64,000 nucleotides of DNA from Homalodisca vitripennis (lineage: Eukaryota > Arthropoda > Insecta > Hemiptera > Cicadellidae), in the NCBI RefSeq assembly GCF_021130785.1, contig NC_060213.1:69925501-69989500 (forward strand), read 5' to 3'. A program made the translations under genes and the position numbers. Under the pieces are notes generated by a model. The model saw only the letters and a program-made list of their open reading frames with translations. It was not told where the DNA came from and did no database searches. Positions within the stretch are counted from its first letter, which is position 1; each line of letters starts with the position of its first letter. Positions 45,905-58,439 of the stretch are shown here, in pieces.

Positions 45905-48815
45905 ATAGCCGTAAACAACATTATGACTCGCTCAGCTCTTAGAGTATTACCATCGTAACATCAAGAAAACAACCCTAGTTCGACTACGAATGTCTATTAC
46001 TTAGCAAAGTAATTTTTCTTCTAGTTAATGTGTTTATTGTACACAGCTATTCCAACATCAAAATATGGGTGAAAACTTTGAACTGCTAAACTCGCCTTGG
46101 TTTGCTCTTGTGTATTACATTAAACCTTGAATATCTAGCCAATATCTTGATAAGGTATTTCAGGAGATGAATTTGAAGTAATATATATATATATATATAT
46201 AAATGTATAAAAGTAATAATACAACTTTACTATATGGATGCCACTGAGTTTCTTAAAAGTTTGCTTCATTAATAGAAGGGAAACTTACCATAAAAATCTC
46301 ATTATTAAAAAATCACCTACTTCCAACGGAAATAAAAATAACGTGTAGTTTACAATAGGATATTTACGGATGAAGAGTTGCGGTATAATATTTAAATCTT
46401 AAACAGAGAAAACCTTCAGAACATACTATATTTATTAGTTATCTTTTATTGAGTGTGTTTGTCAAATATTTAAGATCTTATTAGCATGCAAGTGGTTAAA
46501 ATAGGTAAATGGATAAGATATATTAATGAAGTTTTAAGATAGGTAAAAATAATTTCAACAAAACTAAACTATATATTTAATGTAATTTAAATGATCAATC
46601 CTTGATTTAGTAACACAAAATGAATGTTTTATTGCTTTGCTGTTATGTTTGATTCGGTTTTTATTTCAAAATGCTCTAGTCTAGTTTTTCTGTACTTGAA
46701 GAAATACAAGCCGATATTACTGTGAAACAAACGAATGCGTATGTATAATGAGGATTTTAAATCAATTTATTCGACACATGCAGTAAGTATCGTTAGATAA
46801 TTTGGATTGCATGTACTTTGAGCTTCTTATAATTGTATTGTTCCATATTCATTGATTATGAAGCATCATCTGCTGCAATTTAACTGTAACCTGATTGAAT
46901 TTTAGCACGGAAATAAATATGAAAATAACAATAGTGGGTTCAGAGCAGGGATGTTTTTTTAGTCCCCTTATATTTTGGCTATACGTTAATAAAATCCAGC
47001 TGATTTGTGTGGCGTTTTGTGAATATAACATCATAATTTTATTATATTCACATATGATATAAACATGAATTTGTTATTATATTATTTTCATTGATATTAT
47101 ATTTCTGGTAGCTCAGACTGCTGTGGGAATTTAACAGACGATTAAAAATTTGGAACGGAAAGTGGATAAAGTGCTACAAGTTTAATTATTCATTCATATA
47201 ATATTAGGCGGTACATATAAAATATTGATTCAGTATATTATCATTTTTTGACAGGTTTTCTATAGTAATACCTAATATTTGTATGTATAGGGTTCCATAA
47301 TCAAATGTTGTATATCAATCTGATTTTATTAAGAGGCAAGGTGTCGCATATGTTTCTCATACTTTTCAATATTTTGCATATTAATCAATTTGTATAGTAA
47401 GCGTCAAAATCTATCACGTTGGCTTTACTTGAGTTTTTAAAAGATATGTACTATTTTATACAAATAGAGATTTTTAACCTGTAAACTTCAGGACCTATCG
47501 TAGGCCTGGAGATCCCAGAACCTGGGGGCTTCCAGTTTCAAAATGACCGAGGCCCTCTAAAATCGAGCAACTCTTTATAGGCTATGCATTTTTAGATCAA
47601 TTTTCAGTCTCATCTTATGTGCATAGCTAGTTGTGCTATGGCCTTCTAGCTATGAATGGTATTTGAATTACAGTATTTATTACAGAAATTTTCAGATTTA
47701 ATTCAAATAGGACTTATGTTTAACTGCACTTATATACGATACCACTTTTAAACTGTTGGTCTGTATCTTTCGAGATATGTTCCGTTTAAAAACAATTTAT
47801 GAAAAACACAGCTAAATTTTACACAAAATTGTACTTTAACCATGAAAACATAAAACTCTATCATGCCATATTTTTAGAAACGTTTTAGTAGTTGCTTTGG
47901 TGGTTCCGATGGTTGTGTAGCATTTCATAAGAGAAATGTGCTACGTAAGTATCGTGTGGGATTAGGCTGCCAACCCAAACGCAATAATACTAAGAGGTTG
48001 TGGAACGATTATTAAAGATATTCCTTGATCCTAAATTACTAAAACACTTCGGATTAGTTCTTATACTATAAATAATAGTTTATATTAAATCAGAGACAAT
48101 TAAAAAAGACACCGACGCCATACCGGGCTGTTCCCCAAACACGTTCAAACATGTATAAACATATTATTACAACTTATAAATTATTTTTTACACAAACATT
48201 TCTGGTAAATACGCCTGAAACATTAAATATACGCGAAGTCTATCCTATCCACATGAACATTTGAGTTCAAGAAGTAGAGAGTACTTTGTAGTCCTAACTG
48301 AGTAGTCAGATACTGAAGTAGAAGTGTCCTGCTTATAACAATAAGAGGTTTAATTTAATGACTAGCTCCAGATGACTTGTACTCAAAGTTTGCATGTCAC
48401 ACACAATGCATCTGTCTAACAAACTTTTAGTAATCATTAAAATTTGCTTTAACAGAGAAAATATTTTGTTCCTCATGCAATAAAAAGTAAAGGACGTAGT
48501 AGGTTCTATTTGTCGATAGTTACGTAATTTTAAACATTTATTTGAGTTTTATACACATACAACACGGAATTTTCAATGTATAAATTTTTATCTGCTTTCA
48601 CTCTTAATTTATAATATAACAAATTGGTTCATCATTTTATGCAAATATTTGCAATATTGTAGTAATTAATAACAGTATGAGTAGCACGAATATTACAAAT
48701 TGGAAATGTTAGGATGAAGGAGAATATAAATTTGCATTTGTGCCATAAATGATTCTAAAAATAGGATTATGTATGTAAAAAGATGTACATTATTCACGGT
48801 AATCAATATGGATAA
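45905..48815. other. no gene seen
   Basis: AT-rich. A (TA)n run lies at 46182-46200. A short hairpin GTAGCATTTC...GAAATGTGCTAC lies near 47917-47944. Otherwise no recognisable content. Confidence 0.45.
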
Positions 48816-48817
48816 TT

Positions 48818-51800
48818 TTTTATTTTCTTACTGGCCAAAGCGTATCACACAATAAAAATGCATTAAAAGTAACTCAGTTTAATTAGAATTGTCCATGTCA
48901 TCCATATTGAAATAATTACCATTCTATTTTAAATGCAGACGACTTTTACCTTACTACAGGCACAAATGTTATGATTTCTGTTGAAACATATTATATATAT
49001 ATGTAAGCTATATTTTTAGTACAAACGATGCATTTCATATTCTATGTTTTATTTCATTTAAATATTATAACTCACAAAGGGACCAGCGTTAACTCATAGA
49101 AAATAATGAGTTTACCTTATAAATATCAATCAATAGACACTTCACAAAACAATTAGCGGTCGAATGCAGAACCAATTAAGAACTAAGTTGCCCAGCTCAT
49201 GTACGGAGCAAGCTGCGCACAAACCTCTCAGTTAAGCCTCTTAGCTGGAGAAGCTCAGCTGGTGAAACCAAACTATTTAGCGATCAGCACATTTCTCAGT
49301 CATCAACTCCAATGTTCTAAATGAATCTTCTCTGTAAACCATCACGTTAAGCATTATTTTTAAAATTCTTTAGAAGTTTTAATAGATTACAAGTTATAAT
49401 GTATATGAAGTGTAATATATTCAGTTCTGACTAAACGTTACATTATTTTCTTGAAATCAAAATTCTTGTCGATTTTAGGACGTAAATTTTACGTAATGTG
49501 TTTTTGTTATTATTTACGTATAATCCATGTTGTTTTCCCACTTTTTATATATTTAGAATTCCATGTAGTTGTTATACTTGCTAGTTGTTTTAGTTGTATA
49601 ACATGCTGTGGTTATATGTTTAAAGATCTGAGAAGAATAACTCACCTCAGCACCAAGTAAACTTTAAATAAATATTAGTTTAAATAAAATACATTCACAA
49701 TCATATATTATTCTATAAGATATAATGTTTAGTACATTTTATATGCTATTAAAAATATATACCCAAATAGAAGTCATGCTTATACGGAAGATACAAAAGA
49801 CACAATTACATATAGACTATTACTACAAACACAATCGTTTGATTGTGCACTAACCATTATGGTCCACTACCCACACATGAGGTGAGAGTTACATACATCA
49901 ATTTACACACTCACTAACTGAGTGAGACAGACTACAATATCTACTATTCTATAAATAAAAAATATTAGGGGAAAGTTTTGTTCAGAAAGTCATTAGCAGT
50001 CAACCATAGATACAGTTCTTAGGATATACATTCATTCTGGAATATTCGAATTTTAATATCGGACTACAGTGTTCACTTCCCTATTTTCAGTTTCTTCAGC
50101 TACAGTAAATATACTGTCCGACAATGACAATAGAAACCAATTTCGCGCACCCAATTTATATACGTTCACGATTTTGTTCGTTGATGAAATTTCCTTAATG
50201 TTCCAGAATGAAAAACTGTGTTCAGTTCGTCATTGCTTCCATCTACAGTAAACATATTATTACTTAACAACTTGTTTCTTAACAACTTGCCTTTATTACT
50301 TTCATCACACTACAACAAGGAATATAGATTAAAGCAACACAAAATCATTTCGCTGCACGTTCCGCTGAGTTACTCAATTATTGCCTATCCTTATAGTACC
50401 TGGTTGTTTTATTATGTATTAAGTATGTATATGTTTTATTCTTGTATCTAAATAACATGCATGCCAATATTTTGTCTATATATGTTCATATATATTTTTT
50501 TTGTGATTAAGTATCTAATATCCAAACATGTTTGTAAAACTAATATAAGCAGAATAAAATTTATTTACTAGTAGCAGTATATTTATTGCCATACATCTTT
50601 TGCTTAACAATTTCAGCACTTTAGATGATTGATTATCTTTGAAACATGTCTAAAATAAATTTTTTATACATGGACTATATAATATATAAATAAAGGAACT
50701 TAAATCAATCGTATTCAACAGTTAAGTAGTTCAGGATTTGTCGGCATATGAATAACTTACAATTACTAGCGATATTCAAAATTAACTTTTGAAAAGATTT
50801 TACCTTTTATAAATAGTATTTATTAATAGTGTTAGTTGTAATTAAGGGGGCTGTATTTAAAATTTCATGTTTGTCAGTCTATCCACATGAAATGTCGAAA
50901 ACAAACTACTTTTGGATTTGGAAGGTTTCATAAAGCTTCATTTCTAAATTAGAAACACTTAGTTCGATGATGGTACTTGTCACCTCATGGCACTAGGCTG
51001 AGCATTCACCATCATGGCAACGAGAAAATAACAGAATAAATACATTAATAAATAAACTGTGCTCAATCATTTCATAATATCAAAGTTCGAATCATGGCTC
51101 ACCCTCTCTCTGATATGTTCAAACATATTTTTGCCAATAGACTCTATCAATGCTGATACGCACCACGCAAATATATATTCAATCACGTAGCCACGGGGTG
51201 CGAACTTTTATAAGACGATTTATATCTCAACATCAAATCGCAGGTTAGTAAAGCTTCTTCTTTGTCAAATCATAATAATTTTTACCTTAACGTTTTTTGA
51301 AAATACGCTGCAGGAAAACTTAATTCAGTGTAGCTTTATGGCCATTACTTAGAAGTGTAATGGCCTTGTAGCTATATTTGAATAACAGAATGTATTTCAG
51401 GCATTAAAAATGAATTTCCGGACTTTTGCTTTCGTTCAGTGAAACAAAAAATCAGCAACACTAAATGATTTTTTGTTTCACTTAACGATGGAAAATGTCC
51501 AGAAAAATCCTGTTTCCTTCACGATCCTGCCATCGTCGAAAATAAACTTCAAACAAAATTTCATGAATGGTCTCATTTAATTTAAATAGGACTTATTTTT
51601 TACTGCACGCATATACAAGCCAGGAAAATTCTCAGGCTACTTACCTGTATCTTTCAAAGTTTTTATTTCTGACTCATGATAATTTATTTGCGTTTCAATG
51701 CCAATATATGTTTATAAAACCTGTTTACAAAACAAGAAACAATATTATTTTCTATAAACGTTAGAACATTGTACGTCAATAGCTATGGGCAAATCTCTAG

Positions 51801-51836
51801 TTTCAATAGGTTAGCGAATGAATACAAATTTCTCTA
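48818..51836 (+). repeat. segmental duplication, copy A
   Basis: 48818-50336 and 51588-51836 match copy B (53047-55612) in the same order and orientation, with frequent substitutions. The block 50337-51587 is absent from copy B and contains two dispersed repeat families (about 51010 and 51485), so it is probably an insertion here. No coding content recognised. Shared strings include TTTCGCGCACCCAATTTATA and GCAGACGACTTTTACCTTAC. Confidence 0.85.
51485..51536. repeat. palindromic ACGATGG repeat
   Basis: ACGATGGAAAATGTCCAG...CCATCGTC: the ends are complementary, the same design as 3890-3937. A nearby GTTTCACTTAACGATGG string matches GTTTCACTGAACGATGG near 33200. Confidence 0.45.
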
Positions 51837-52865
51837 AGCTCTCAGCTATGTCAACTCATTCGTAATATGTTGATAAGATAACACTTTACTAAGGCCCGTT
51901 TTGCATGGCATAAATAACGAAGGAGTAAAATTAGCTGCTTTCCTTCATTATCAAAACTACGTAAAAGTAGTACTTGTGTGGTAATAATTTGCATTACTGT
52001 GCAAAAACATAATGTAATCTTAACTAAACACAAGTTATGAGTACGCCATACCACGTGTTGCGTAGGAAGCTTCGCTAAATTGCTAGCAAAATTTCAAATC
52101 TATATAGCTCATATCACTCTACATCTATTTTTATTTAAATATAAGCTCTCAGCTACGTCAACTCATTCTAAATTTATTGATACTATAATTCCATACTGAT
52201 TTGAAATAATAGTACTTACTAATATAAGCGTAATTTAAACTCTTCCGCTTGGTGCACAGTATTCACTCGGATATTCAACATTCATCAGCTGTGAAATATA
52301 ACCTTCTCGGGAAAGCTCGGCTCCGATTCGGAAGTAATTGGGACCACTCGGCTTGTCGGCTCTGCAAGCCCACCACAGTCCTTTACCCTCACTCACTATT
52401 GACTATTTTTTGTATGAAGAACTATGTGGACTTTGTACCTCACACACAAAGCCACTACAATGATCGGGTGTCACGCTGGAGCTGTAGCAAGACTAAAAAA
52501 GTGGCTGTCTAGGCAACATTCAGTCACTGTTGTTTGCTTCGAGAAGCATTGATAAGAAAAAATTGTCCTGAGAGCTTTGAAGAAGGTTTTGAGCCAAGCC
52601 ACAAAAAAAGTAAACTTTATCAAGGCACGTGCTTCACAATTTCAATTGTTTGCAATGAAATGGGGGGTTTGTACAGGCAGTTTTTACTGCACACAGAGGT
52701 CAGATGGCTGTTGAGAGTGAAAGTGTTAACACGTGTGTTTGAGCTGCGCCGTCAAAGTTTTAGTATTTTGGTCTAACACAAACTTTGAATGTAAAGACTG
52801 CTTTGCAGATAAACTGTGGCTGTGTATGGTGGCGTATTTGTTAACAATATTTTCAAAAGCTTAAT
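51836..52865 (+). mobile_element. hAT relic, ZBED5-like, copy 2
   Basis: Element 5' sequence AGCTCTCAGCTA-GTCAACTCATTC occurs at about 51837 and again at 52144, the second continuing through the shared leader to 52410. After an internal deletion the frame reads NCPESFEEGFEPSHKKSKLY, then QGTCFTISIVCNEMGGLYRQ and FLLHTEVRWLLRVKVLTRVF, then ELRRQSF. The L-L-H-T-E-V-R-W-L string is the highly conserved ZBED5-type hAT catalytic-domain segment, better preserved here than in copy 1. Stops follow. It lies between the two arms of the segmental duplication. Confidence 0.78.
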
Positions 52866-53046
52866 TCTAACACTAATTTTCTGGTTCATGATAGTAAATG
52901 TTATGGAAAAGAAGCTGAACTAAGCAAGTAAACAAGAAGAACAAAAAATATATCGTTGTTTCCAATCAAACCGAGATCAAAAACTTGTTTGCTCATATAT
53001 AAATTGTACCATAAAACTATATATAATAATTATAATATAATAATTA

Positions 53047-55612
53047 ATATTTTTTATTTCTTATTGGATAAAGCGTATCACAAAGTAAAAATATTTTTTT
53101 TAAGTAACTCAGTTTAATTATAATTGTACATGTCATCCACATTGAAATAATTACCATTTTATTTTACATGCAGACGACTTTTACCTTACTACAGTCACAA
53201 ATGTTATGCTCTCTTTTGAAAAATATTATATATGTAAGCTATATTTTTAGTACAAACTATGCATTTCATAGTCTATGTTTTATTACGTGTAACTATTTTA
53301 ATCAGCGTTAAACTCATAGAGAAGAATAACTTTAATTTACCTTATAAATATAAATCAATGAACACTTCCCAAAACAATTAGCGGTGGAATGCAGAACCAA
53401 TTGAGAACTAAATCGCCCAAACCTATGTACGAGGCAGACTGCTCACAAAGCTCTCAGTTAAGCCTCTTAGCTGGAGAAGCTCAGCTGGCGAAACCAAACT
53501 TTTAAGCGATCAGCACATTTCTCAGTCATCTACTTCAATTTTCTAAATGAATCTTCTCTCTGACCCATCACGTTAAGATTTATTTTTATAATTCTTAAGA
53601 AGTTTTAATAGATTACAAGTTATAGCCTATGTAGAATATGTGAAGCATAATATATTCTGTCCTATCTAAACGTAACATTTTTTTATTCATTCAGTCAAAA
53701 TTCTTATCGATTGTAGGAATTAAATTTTACGTAAAGTATTTTGCAATTATTTGAGCATAATCCATGGATATATTCAAACAATGTTGTTTTCCCACTTTTT
53801 ATGTATTTAGAATGCCATGTAGTTTGCCATTATACTTAGAATGCCATTATACTTGCTAGTTGTTAATTTGTATAAAATATGTTGGTTATATGTTTAAATA
53901 TCTGAGTACAAATCACATCAGCGCCGACCAAACATTAAATAATAGTAATTATATATTTACAATCAAATTATGCTATAATATACAATGTTTAATACGTTTT
54001 AAATGTTATTTAAATATGTATCCAAATAGAATTCAAATCATACAGAATATAATTATCAACAACTCTTGTTAAATTGAACAACACAATACAATTTTACAAT
54101 AACAAAGAAACTATTACTCTAAACACAATCTTTAGATTGTGCATTAACTATGATGGTCCATTACCCACACATACAGTACGTGCAAATACATAAATTGAAC
54201 AAATACAAAATACACAATAACAAAGAGACTACTAATAGAAACACAATCATTAAATTGTGCAATAACTGTGATGGTCCATTCCCACACACACATTACGTGC
54301 AGAGTTAAACACTCACCCATTTACACCTTCAATAACTGAGTGAGACGGACTACTGTACCTAATATTCTGTGTAGTAAGTCTTCTGTCTCAGTCAACGTGT
54401 TAAGCAGTTCACACAGTCCCCTGGGACATTCCTAGGTGCTCGCTTCTCCAGTTTAAACATAGTATTTCCCTCTCTAAGTAAAACCTATTGAAGCTAATTG
54501 ACTTATTTTTCAAGCCTTTATAATCGAGGCTAAAATTTATCCGTCTCATTGGAAAGGGGTAATTGTACATATTAGCCTCTTCCAACCAAACTGTGAGGAT
54601 AAATTCACGTACAGTTACGTCCACCGTTTATCTTTTCGAAGGCTGTTCCAATCTTAATAATATTCGTATCATAGTATTGTATTTCTCTACCACGAACGTT
54701 AGAACGTTGATTTAAGCAAACCAGTAACTAGTAATATTCAGTACGATGAGATAAATAGTGTTAATAGAAGAAAGGCTAGGTTTCATAACTTTCTGTTGAT
54801 TAAACGTAAAACTATTGTAAATAATGTAGTTAGATTTGAATTACCCCATTTTATATGGTATTTAATCGAGTTCCACATAACTTAATTGAAATTCAAGTTA
54901 GTGATTTGCAAGTCTACAATAATCAATAACAAAGTTATGTCTAATAAAAACTGTAACTAAATACAAAATATTCAGGGAAAAGTTTTGTGCAAACAATGTT
55001 CAGAAAGTCATTAACAGTCAATCATAGATACAGTTCTTAGGATACACATTTATTCTGGAATATTCGAATTTTAATATCGGACTACAGTGTTCACTTTTAT
55101 TTTCAGTTCCTCATCTGCAGTAAATATACTGTCCAACAATAACAATAGAAACCAATTTCGCGCACCCAATTTATATACGTTCACGGTTTTGTCATTGAGG
55201 AAATTTCCATGATGTTCCAGAATGAAAAACTCCTTTAAATTCGTCATTTCTTCCATATATCGTAAACATGTTATTACTTATTAACATGTTTTCTTAACAA
55301 CTTTTCATTATTATTTTCATCACACTACAACAAAGAATATAGATTAAAGCACTTATTTTTGACTGCACGCATATACAAGCCTGGAAAATTCTGAGGCTAT
55401 TTACCTGTATCTTTAAAAGTTTTTTCCAGCGTGATCGTTTCTGACTCACAATTTATTTGCGTTTCAATGCCAATATACGTTTATAAAACCTGTTTACAAA
55501 AAAAGCAACAATATTGTTTTCTATAAACGTTAGAACATTGTACGTCAATAGCTACGGGAAAAATCTCTAGTTTCAATAGGTCAGCGAATGAATACAAATT
55601 TCTTAGAAAACT
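53047..55612 (+). repeat. segmental duplication, copy B
   Basis: Matches copy A from its start to about 54368 and from about 54958 to 55612. It carries an extra ~590-base block (54369-54957) of unknown origin. It also holds two tandem versions (about 54106 and 54213) of a unit with ATTGTGCA-TAACT-TGATGGTCCATT that occurs once in copy A (about 49835). Confidence 0.85.
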
Positions 55613-55614
55613 AT

Positions 55615-57800
55615 TTTTAGGTAAGAACTTTCGGTCACTTTCAAAGAACCTGTTTCAATCCAAAGTATGTTTTTGAAATTGAGCTATAGCCAATATATCC
55701 AATCCGCAATTTCTTTGTTTCTACATTAATTTATATTATTTTTATACTCAAATCCCTTTAAGTTTTCTCCGGATGGGCATTGGTACAAACGAACTTCCAA
55801 AAAGTTGTACTTTTAACTCCACTAACAGTTTTGTAAATGTAAATGTCACTTGCTTAATTATAAATATTTTAAATTAAGTAATTATGTTTATACAACACAG
55901 AAAGTCTAATATCTCGTAGCACATGCACTAAGCCTTTTAAAACGTTTAAATATAAAAATAAAACAAATGGGCATTTGAAAAATACTATTATATTCAGATA
56001 ATATTGTAAGATATTTCTGTGCAATGTTTGACAACAATAGCCACCGTGAAGCTTGTCTTGATACAAGCAGAAGGGGTATTGTGTTGCTCTAACAATGGTC
56101 TTGAGAAATCTTTTTATCATTTGTTATTTTTGAGTTTACATCAATATTTTAAAACCCTTTCCTCATATTGCATATACAACCCTTCTATACTGCTATGCAC
56201 TATCCACTATTTGTGTTGTGGAAAACGTATTATCATAGTTAATAAACCGTAGGCCTACTATATTTATTAAAAAAAACCAAATCACCTTTAATGCACAAAA
56301 TAAATTTTTATTCTAAAAACGAATGTTATTTCATTATATTGGTAAAATGTATGCTGCTAACTGTTTAATGTTACTTGGATCTCAAGCTGTAAAATATCAC
56401 TTTAAACTATTTTAAGGATGAAACATAAAAACAACTTTTCGCTTTTGTAACACATAAGTCATTTAGTCCCAGAGTTATAGAGTAGTTGCCCGGTACAAAC
56501 ACTGTATTGTTTCTGCTAGCACTTGAATCTGACGTAAGGATCCGCTAGCCTTATCCTCTCGTGTGATTTTCTCAATCTTCATAAATTAATTTACATAATT
56601 GTAATTCAGCTTTTATTACAGTCAACGAACACTGACGAGGGGATACGCCATACCAAACTTGCATGTATGGCCTTGTAAATGAAATTTCGTTATTAAGTAG
56701 ATACGATCAAAATTGATTTCAGGAGGTTTTGGAATAGAATATAATGGCATAATAACTATTTTATTGTATAGTTTTAAAAATATTTCCTGCTTAAAAACAC
56801 CAACTTGAAATCATAATATCATATTACGAAGGATACGAAAAATTATTGAAAATATATATTACTGTACATCATAGAAACTTTCCTATTCCGAGAAAAATCT
56901 TCAAAGCTTCATCTATATTAAATATAGGTGATTGTAAGAGCTGGCAAGTCTCCAGTTTTGTCATGAAATCTCGTTTCGACAACCTTTTAACATTGATGGC
57001 GCCTTGTACATCCAGAAATATATTATGTTTCATCATACACCAAACTAAATATTTTCCCGAAACTCCTATTTTACTGTGACCATTTATGATAACTTTTATA
57101 AAATTCTATCGGATATATTTGGCATTTTAATATGACATATACAAATTATGCTTAAAACTCTCCAATGTAAAATAATATATAAAATATAAACGAAAGTAAA
57201 TATTTCCAGTAAGTATTGAAAATCATGATTAAACAATTTACATGCTGTGAGGGAAATTATATGTGAGTTTTTTGTATAGTAAGGGTTTCTAAAAGGTTGT
57301 AATACCTCTTTCCTAGATTCCATGGAATTTATTCCTCGGTTACGTAACTTTGGAAGACTCTCTTGCTGAAGTTGCTTGCTTTGTTCTCGCCTCTTACAGT
57401 CAGAACGGGTATTACCTTATTTTTAGGATAGCAAGATCATTTATCATTACGGGAGTTTCATACACTCCAATAAATATTCTAATAAGTTACTAGACCTATT
57501 AATCCACTTTTTTAACTCAATATCTCGATATATTTTATTAGTGATGATAGCTCTTGGATATATAAGGAGTTCTCCAAATGTAAGTGACAGTTTGGTTTTA
57601 TATATATTCTTAGACATTCTTAGTTTAACAATATATTATTAATGATGATTATTATCTGAGTGTTGGTAAAACTTATCTCTCGTTGGGCTTGAACATTTTC
57701 ATTTCAATCCGTCTGCCTGTTCTTAAAGATACCTAAAAAACTAATCATTAGACTTTAAATTGAAGTCGCTGAGTTTGATTATGATGTAAGTTATTTTATT
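55615..57800. other. no gene seen
   Basis: AT-rich, only short chance frames on both strands. Confidence 0.45.
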
Positions 57801-57805
57801 GGATT

Positions 57806-58432
57806 TGTTTGAGCGGTAGCAAATATTCTTAATTGGCCTCATGGGTAACCATGATGTCAAGGAAAAAATACAAGAATAAATAAATTTTTAAACAAGCTGA
57901 ATACTGAAATGTGATGTTTTAACCCCAGAAATTTGTAATCACAGAGTAAAAAAACAATAATATATTGAAAATTCATTCTGAATAGTCGGTGACAAAATTT
58001 TACCTCAGCGCAATCCTGTAGTGTAGTGTCTTCCCATCTCACTGAAACCTTTAACATTACACTGCTGTGAAACGTAACTCAACTTAAAAAAAAAAAACTT
58101 TTACTTGTGGCATGATATCTTGAAAGAATGATCTACGAACTTTAAATCTTGTATAAGCTCATTTATACCTATACAAGACTGGGTTCAATGATGGTGCATA
58201 TCCAACCTGGAATCTGGCTCAGGATCATGATCTATCCACTTAGTAGATTTACACTTATTTTTGACCACGGGAAGGATGTAAAACAATTTTCCTGAGAGAC
58301 ATCTGTCTGTATGACAGGACATCTCAGGACATCTTAAGAGTGAAATAGCTATAGGTTTGAAATGTTTTCATGCAACCTTAACGAAGCTTCTTACGCGACG
58401 CGTGGTGTGGCGTACTCCTACCTTGTATTAAA
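57806..58432 (+). repeat. dispersed repeat family, second long copy
   Basis: Left block GCGGTAGCAAATATTCTTAA and ATGGGTAACCATGATGTCAA (57810-57890), then right block GTGGTGTGGCGTACTCCTAC (58403-58422), parallel to the copy at 12923-13385. Confidence 0.5.
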
Positions 58433-58439
58433 TCTTAAT

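Noticed and set aside
46182..46200. (TA)n run as a functional element
   Set aside because: Simple-sequence tract with no supporting context.
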